Below are positions 61,590 to 64,000 of a stretch of 64,000 bases of DNA, in pieces (positions within the stretch are counted from its first letter, which is position 1; every line of letters begins with the position of its first letter). Where the stretch lies: the NCBI RefSeq assembly GCF_048771995.1, contig NC_133024.1, forward strand, positions 4,283,001-4,347,000, in the 5' to 3' direction. This stretch comes from Taeniopygia guttata. Taxonomy: Eukaryota > Chordata > Aves > Passeriformes > Estrildidae. Made by a program: the position numbers and the translations under genes. A model generated the notes under the pieces. The model was given only the letters and a program-made list of their open reading frames with translations, had not been told where the DNA came from and ran no database searches.

Positions 61590-61705
61590 TTAGAGAGAGG
61601 CTTGGAGAGACCTGGTCCAGTGGAAGCTCTCCCTGCCCATGGAAGGGGCATAGGAACAAAATGATCATTAAAGTCCCTTTTAACCCAAACCATTCTATGG
61701 TTCTA
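61590..61705 (+). mobile_element. CR1 3' fragment
   Basis: gaggcttggagagacctggt, then ctctccctgcccatgg and ttaacccaaaccattctatg, ending at gttctatt. Confidence 0.82.
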
Positions 61706-62154
61706 TTATTTACTTAAAACTTGGCTCTCTGCACTCAAGTGCCTTCTTGGACTGCTGTTAAGATTGAGACTTTTGGTATTCTGAGTCATGTTGTGTGGAT
61801 ATAAAAAGTACCTAAAACTCAGGTTCTGAGTAGCATCAGCACCACGCTGTTCTGGCTTCGCTTGAAAAACCACCCCAGAAACCAACTACTTATCAACAAA
61901 CTATTCTGCCAGCCACAGAAAGGTGGATATGGCACAGACACAAACATAACACAGGACGAGGAATTTCAAATCCTTGTGGTAAGTCTGTGAAGCTGCATTG
62001 TTCTCTTGAAGTTTGGGGTCTCGTGTAAAGCCCCCCAAAAAGATTTCAAACATGCAGAGCAAGTGCTCCTGCAGCTCCAGAGAGCTCTAGTGCACTCAAC
62101 AATAAAAGGAGATCCAAATGAAAAATGTGATTTAAAGTACAATGGAAACATTCC

Positions 62155-62159
<5 letters not shown>

Positions 62160-62196
<37 letters not shown>
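62160..62196. repeat. A37 homopolymer tract
   Basis: Thirty-seven A residues. An aataaaa lies about 55 bases before it. The preceding sequence was not recognised as a gene or retroelement. Confidence 0.9.
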
Positions 62197-62198
<2 letters not shown>

Positions 62199-63452
62199 CA
62201 CACAAAAACCAACAACAAAAACCCGAAGCAACAATTTTTTAAAATGTTACTGTGTTGCTGCAATTAAGAAGTATGAGACACAAACTGACAGTTGTCTATA
62301 CTGTATGGACAACTATATTAAAGAAGAACTTGAGCTTTTTCAGGGTTCAGCTTGCAGCCTTTTCCAATAAGTGGAAATCCTGGAGAAAGACAGCTGACCT
62401 CCAGAAGGTTTTGATGATGTCTCAGCTTAAGAACAGACTTAGCAGAGCAATAAAGATCTTCACTATAAACTTTTTGACAGTGTAAATGGGTCTTTTGGAA
62501 CTTCCTTGGAAAACTGTTTGGGACCATTTCATTCATGTGCAGTGAACAGGAAGAGAAAAGCACGAAGTGATGTCCTATCAATCCTCTTCTCCAGAGCCAA
62601 TCTGTAGGACCAAAAATCCCAGGACACATCTGCTGATTCATTTCTGGTGCTGCAGGAACTCCTAGAAACTCCAAGCAGGAACAAACCCCCAAGGAAGGGA
62701 GGGAGGAAGCAAAGGAAGGAGAGAGGAAGGCAGACATAGAGCCTGGGCTGCCTGGCATCCTTTGCTGCACCCACTTTGCCCACTTTACCCATTCACTCTG
62801 GACAACTAATCTGGATTTCTTGATTTTTTTTCAATTCCTGAAAAAATCAAGTTCAGTTTTGATGTCTTGATTTTTTTCAGTTGCTACTCCAGATGCTTCC
62901 TTCCTTATTCTTGTTATTTATTTTCTTTTAAGTTGGGCTATGCACTTTGTGAAGTCAACTCCAGTTTCATCCTTCTTTCTGCCTAATTATTTCTGAAATA
63001 CCTGTGCACAGTTTAACCATCCATCATTGGTCTGATCCAACAGGCCTTTTTGATAAAGCAGAAATGTTTCATTTTAATGCTGTTTACTAACACTCTCAGG
63101 GCTGAACTTTTCTCTTAGCTGTTCTCTGCTAGAATTTTGTTTCTCATTTCCTTTTTTTGAATTGAACCATTTCATCGTGTTTTGCATTAGAACTGCTCTA
63201 ACTTTCTGTCAGATGGTTCTTTCTATAGAAAAATTAACTTAATACCCACACCAATGCTTTATTAAAAGAAAAAATGCATTTATTGGTAGCAACACAACTG
63301 TCTTAATTTATTAACAGCCAATGAACTTTCTTAATGGGCAGTTTTTCCCTGATTGTAAGTCAGTTGCAATTAACTGCTTGTTTTAGAATTACTCTGCTTT
63401 CCCACCTCTTACAGACTTATTGATTTCTTTTCCTCAATGCTCTTTTGAGCTC
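62197..63452. other. Gene-poor stretch
   Basis: No gene recognised. A ggaagg-rich purine patch lies at 62689-62731. Confidence 0.3.
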
Positions 63453-63475
63453 TTTTTTTTTTTTTTTTTTTTTTT
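63453..63475. repeat. T23 homopolymer tract
   Basis: Twenty-three T residues. Confidence 0.9.
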
Positions 63476-63877
63476 CATTTTTTTAACTAACAGCAACAGG
63501 TTTTCTCCCTAGTATAAGCTTATTTCTGTCTCACAGCCTGTAGGGTAGGGAGAGGACTCTATCCCTGGTATGTCTGCTCTGACACTGATACGGAGGCACC
63601 TTTCCTTTCTGGAACTTATTTTCATAGAAGCATGTTTTCTGCTTTTATCCGATAATTCAAACAAATTTTGTACTTCAACAGCTTCTGTGAGCATGCTGAC
63701 TTGAAAGTCAACCCACAACAGCACAACTTTTCTCAGCACTTCTCATTTGTTCTCCAGAGAAGTTTTTGGTTAAGTAATTCTAATTCATTCCATCAGTGGT
63801 TAAACCTTATGTTTTCACTGTAAGGATATTCCAGGGCTATATCTAGCTAAATACTATTTAGCTCCTGTGTTGGTGCC

Positions 63878-64000
63878 CATGTGGAATGTGGTATGGAGAT
63901 TGTTTGCCCAAGGTGATTGCTTGACTGGATTCTGGTGATGGTTGGTTGGATTCATTGACCAGTTGGATCCATGTGTGTGTCAGGACTCTCAGGAGTCAGT
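63878..64000 (+). mobile_element. LTR-like element, copy 2, cut by the window end
   Basis: Begins atgtggaatgtggtatggag and contains ggattctggtgatggttgg and caggactctcagga, matching the first half of the element at 55409 in order and orientation but with many differences. Confidence 0.6.

Noticed and set aside
62318..62770. 150-residue open frame on the minus strand
   Set aside because: No recognised domain, no splice or codon signature, no neighbouring exons. Treated as chance.
55409..64000. A complete provirus bounded by the two LTR-like copies
   Set aside because: The 8.2 kb between them has no gag, pol or env frames and includes CR1 pieces, another LTR and simple repeats. The two copies are also too diverged for one recent insertion.
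1..64000. A novel multi-gene system, CRISPR array or operon
   Set aside because: The window is an ordinary vertebrate locus with two intron-containing genes. No spaced repeats of CRISPR type or clustered unknown genes were found.

Overview
This window looks like nuclear DNA from a bird, probably a passerine. Evidence: many 5'-truncated CR1-type LINE fragments whose 3' ends match the ATTCTATGA motif, several LTRs that resemble those of songbird endogenous retroviruses, AT-rich introns of several kb, and vertebrate gene structures. Two protein-coding genes are recognisable, arranged head to head: CCT8 (minus strand, complete) and MAP3K7CL (plus strand). They are also neighbours on human chromosome 21. 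The species cannot be fixed from the sequence alone.

Region 1-1580 is flanking DNA with one CR1 copy. Region 1583-11930 is the whole CCT8 gene, encoding the theta subunit of the TRiC/CCT cytosolic chaperonin. Fifteen coding exons join in frame to a 548-residue protein. The gene has two competing terminal coding exons (1724-1801 and 2439-2531), one GC-AG intron (donor at 7904-7903), a CpG-rich promoter/first-exon region at about 11340-11930, and in intron 1 a six-copy 11-bp tandem repeat whose units resemble heat-shock elements. A fragment of an endogenous retrovirus lies in sense orientation in the same intron.

Region 12000-24960 has no recognisable coding exon and holds CR1 copies and simple repeats. 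Region 24968-51294 is MAP3K7CL, a small coiled-coil protein related to the C-terminal tail of the kinase TAK1 (MAP3K7). Four exons give 141 residues. A well-placed upstream exon (24968-25028) would extend the protein in frame by at least 19 residues. Its large introns carry CR1 copies and a textbook solo LTR (28921-29537) with a perfect 6-bp target duplication.

Region 51295-64000 is gene-poor. It holds three LTR-like elements, a ~306-bp (TTCCC)n array, a 37-base A tract, and CR1 fragments. I found no RNA genes, CRISPR arrays or prokaryotic-style systems. The points most worth following up are the alternative CCT8 terminal exon, the heat-shock-like repeat in its first intron, and the extended MAP3K7CL amino terminus.
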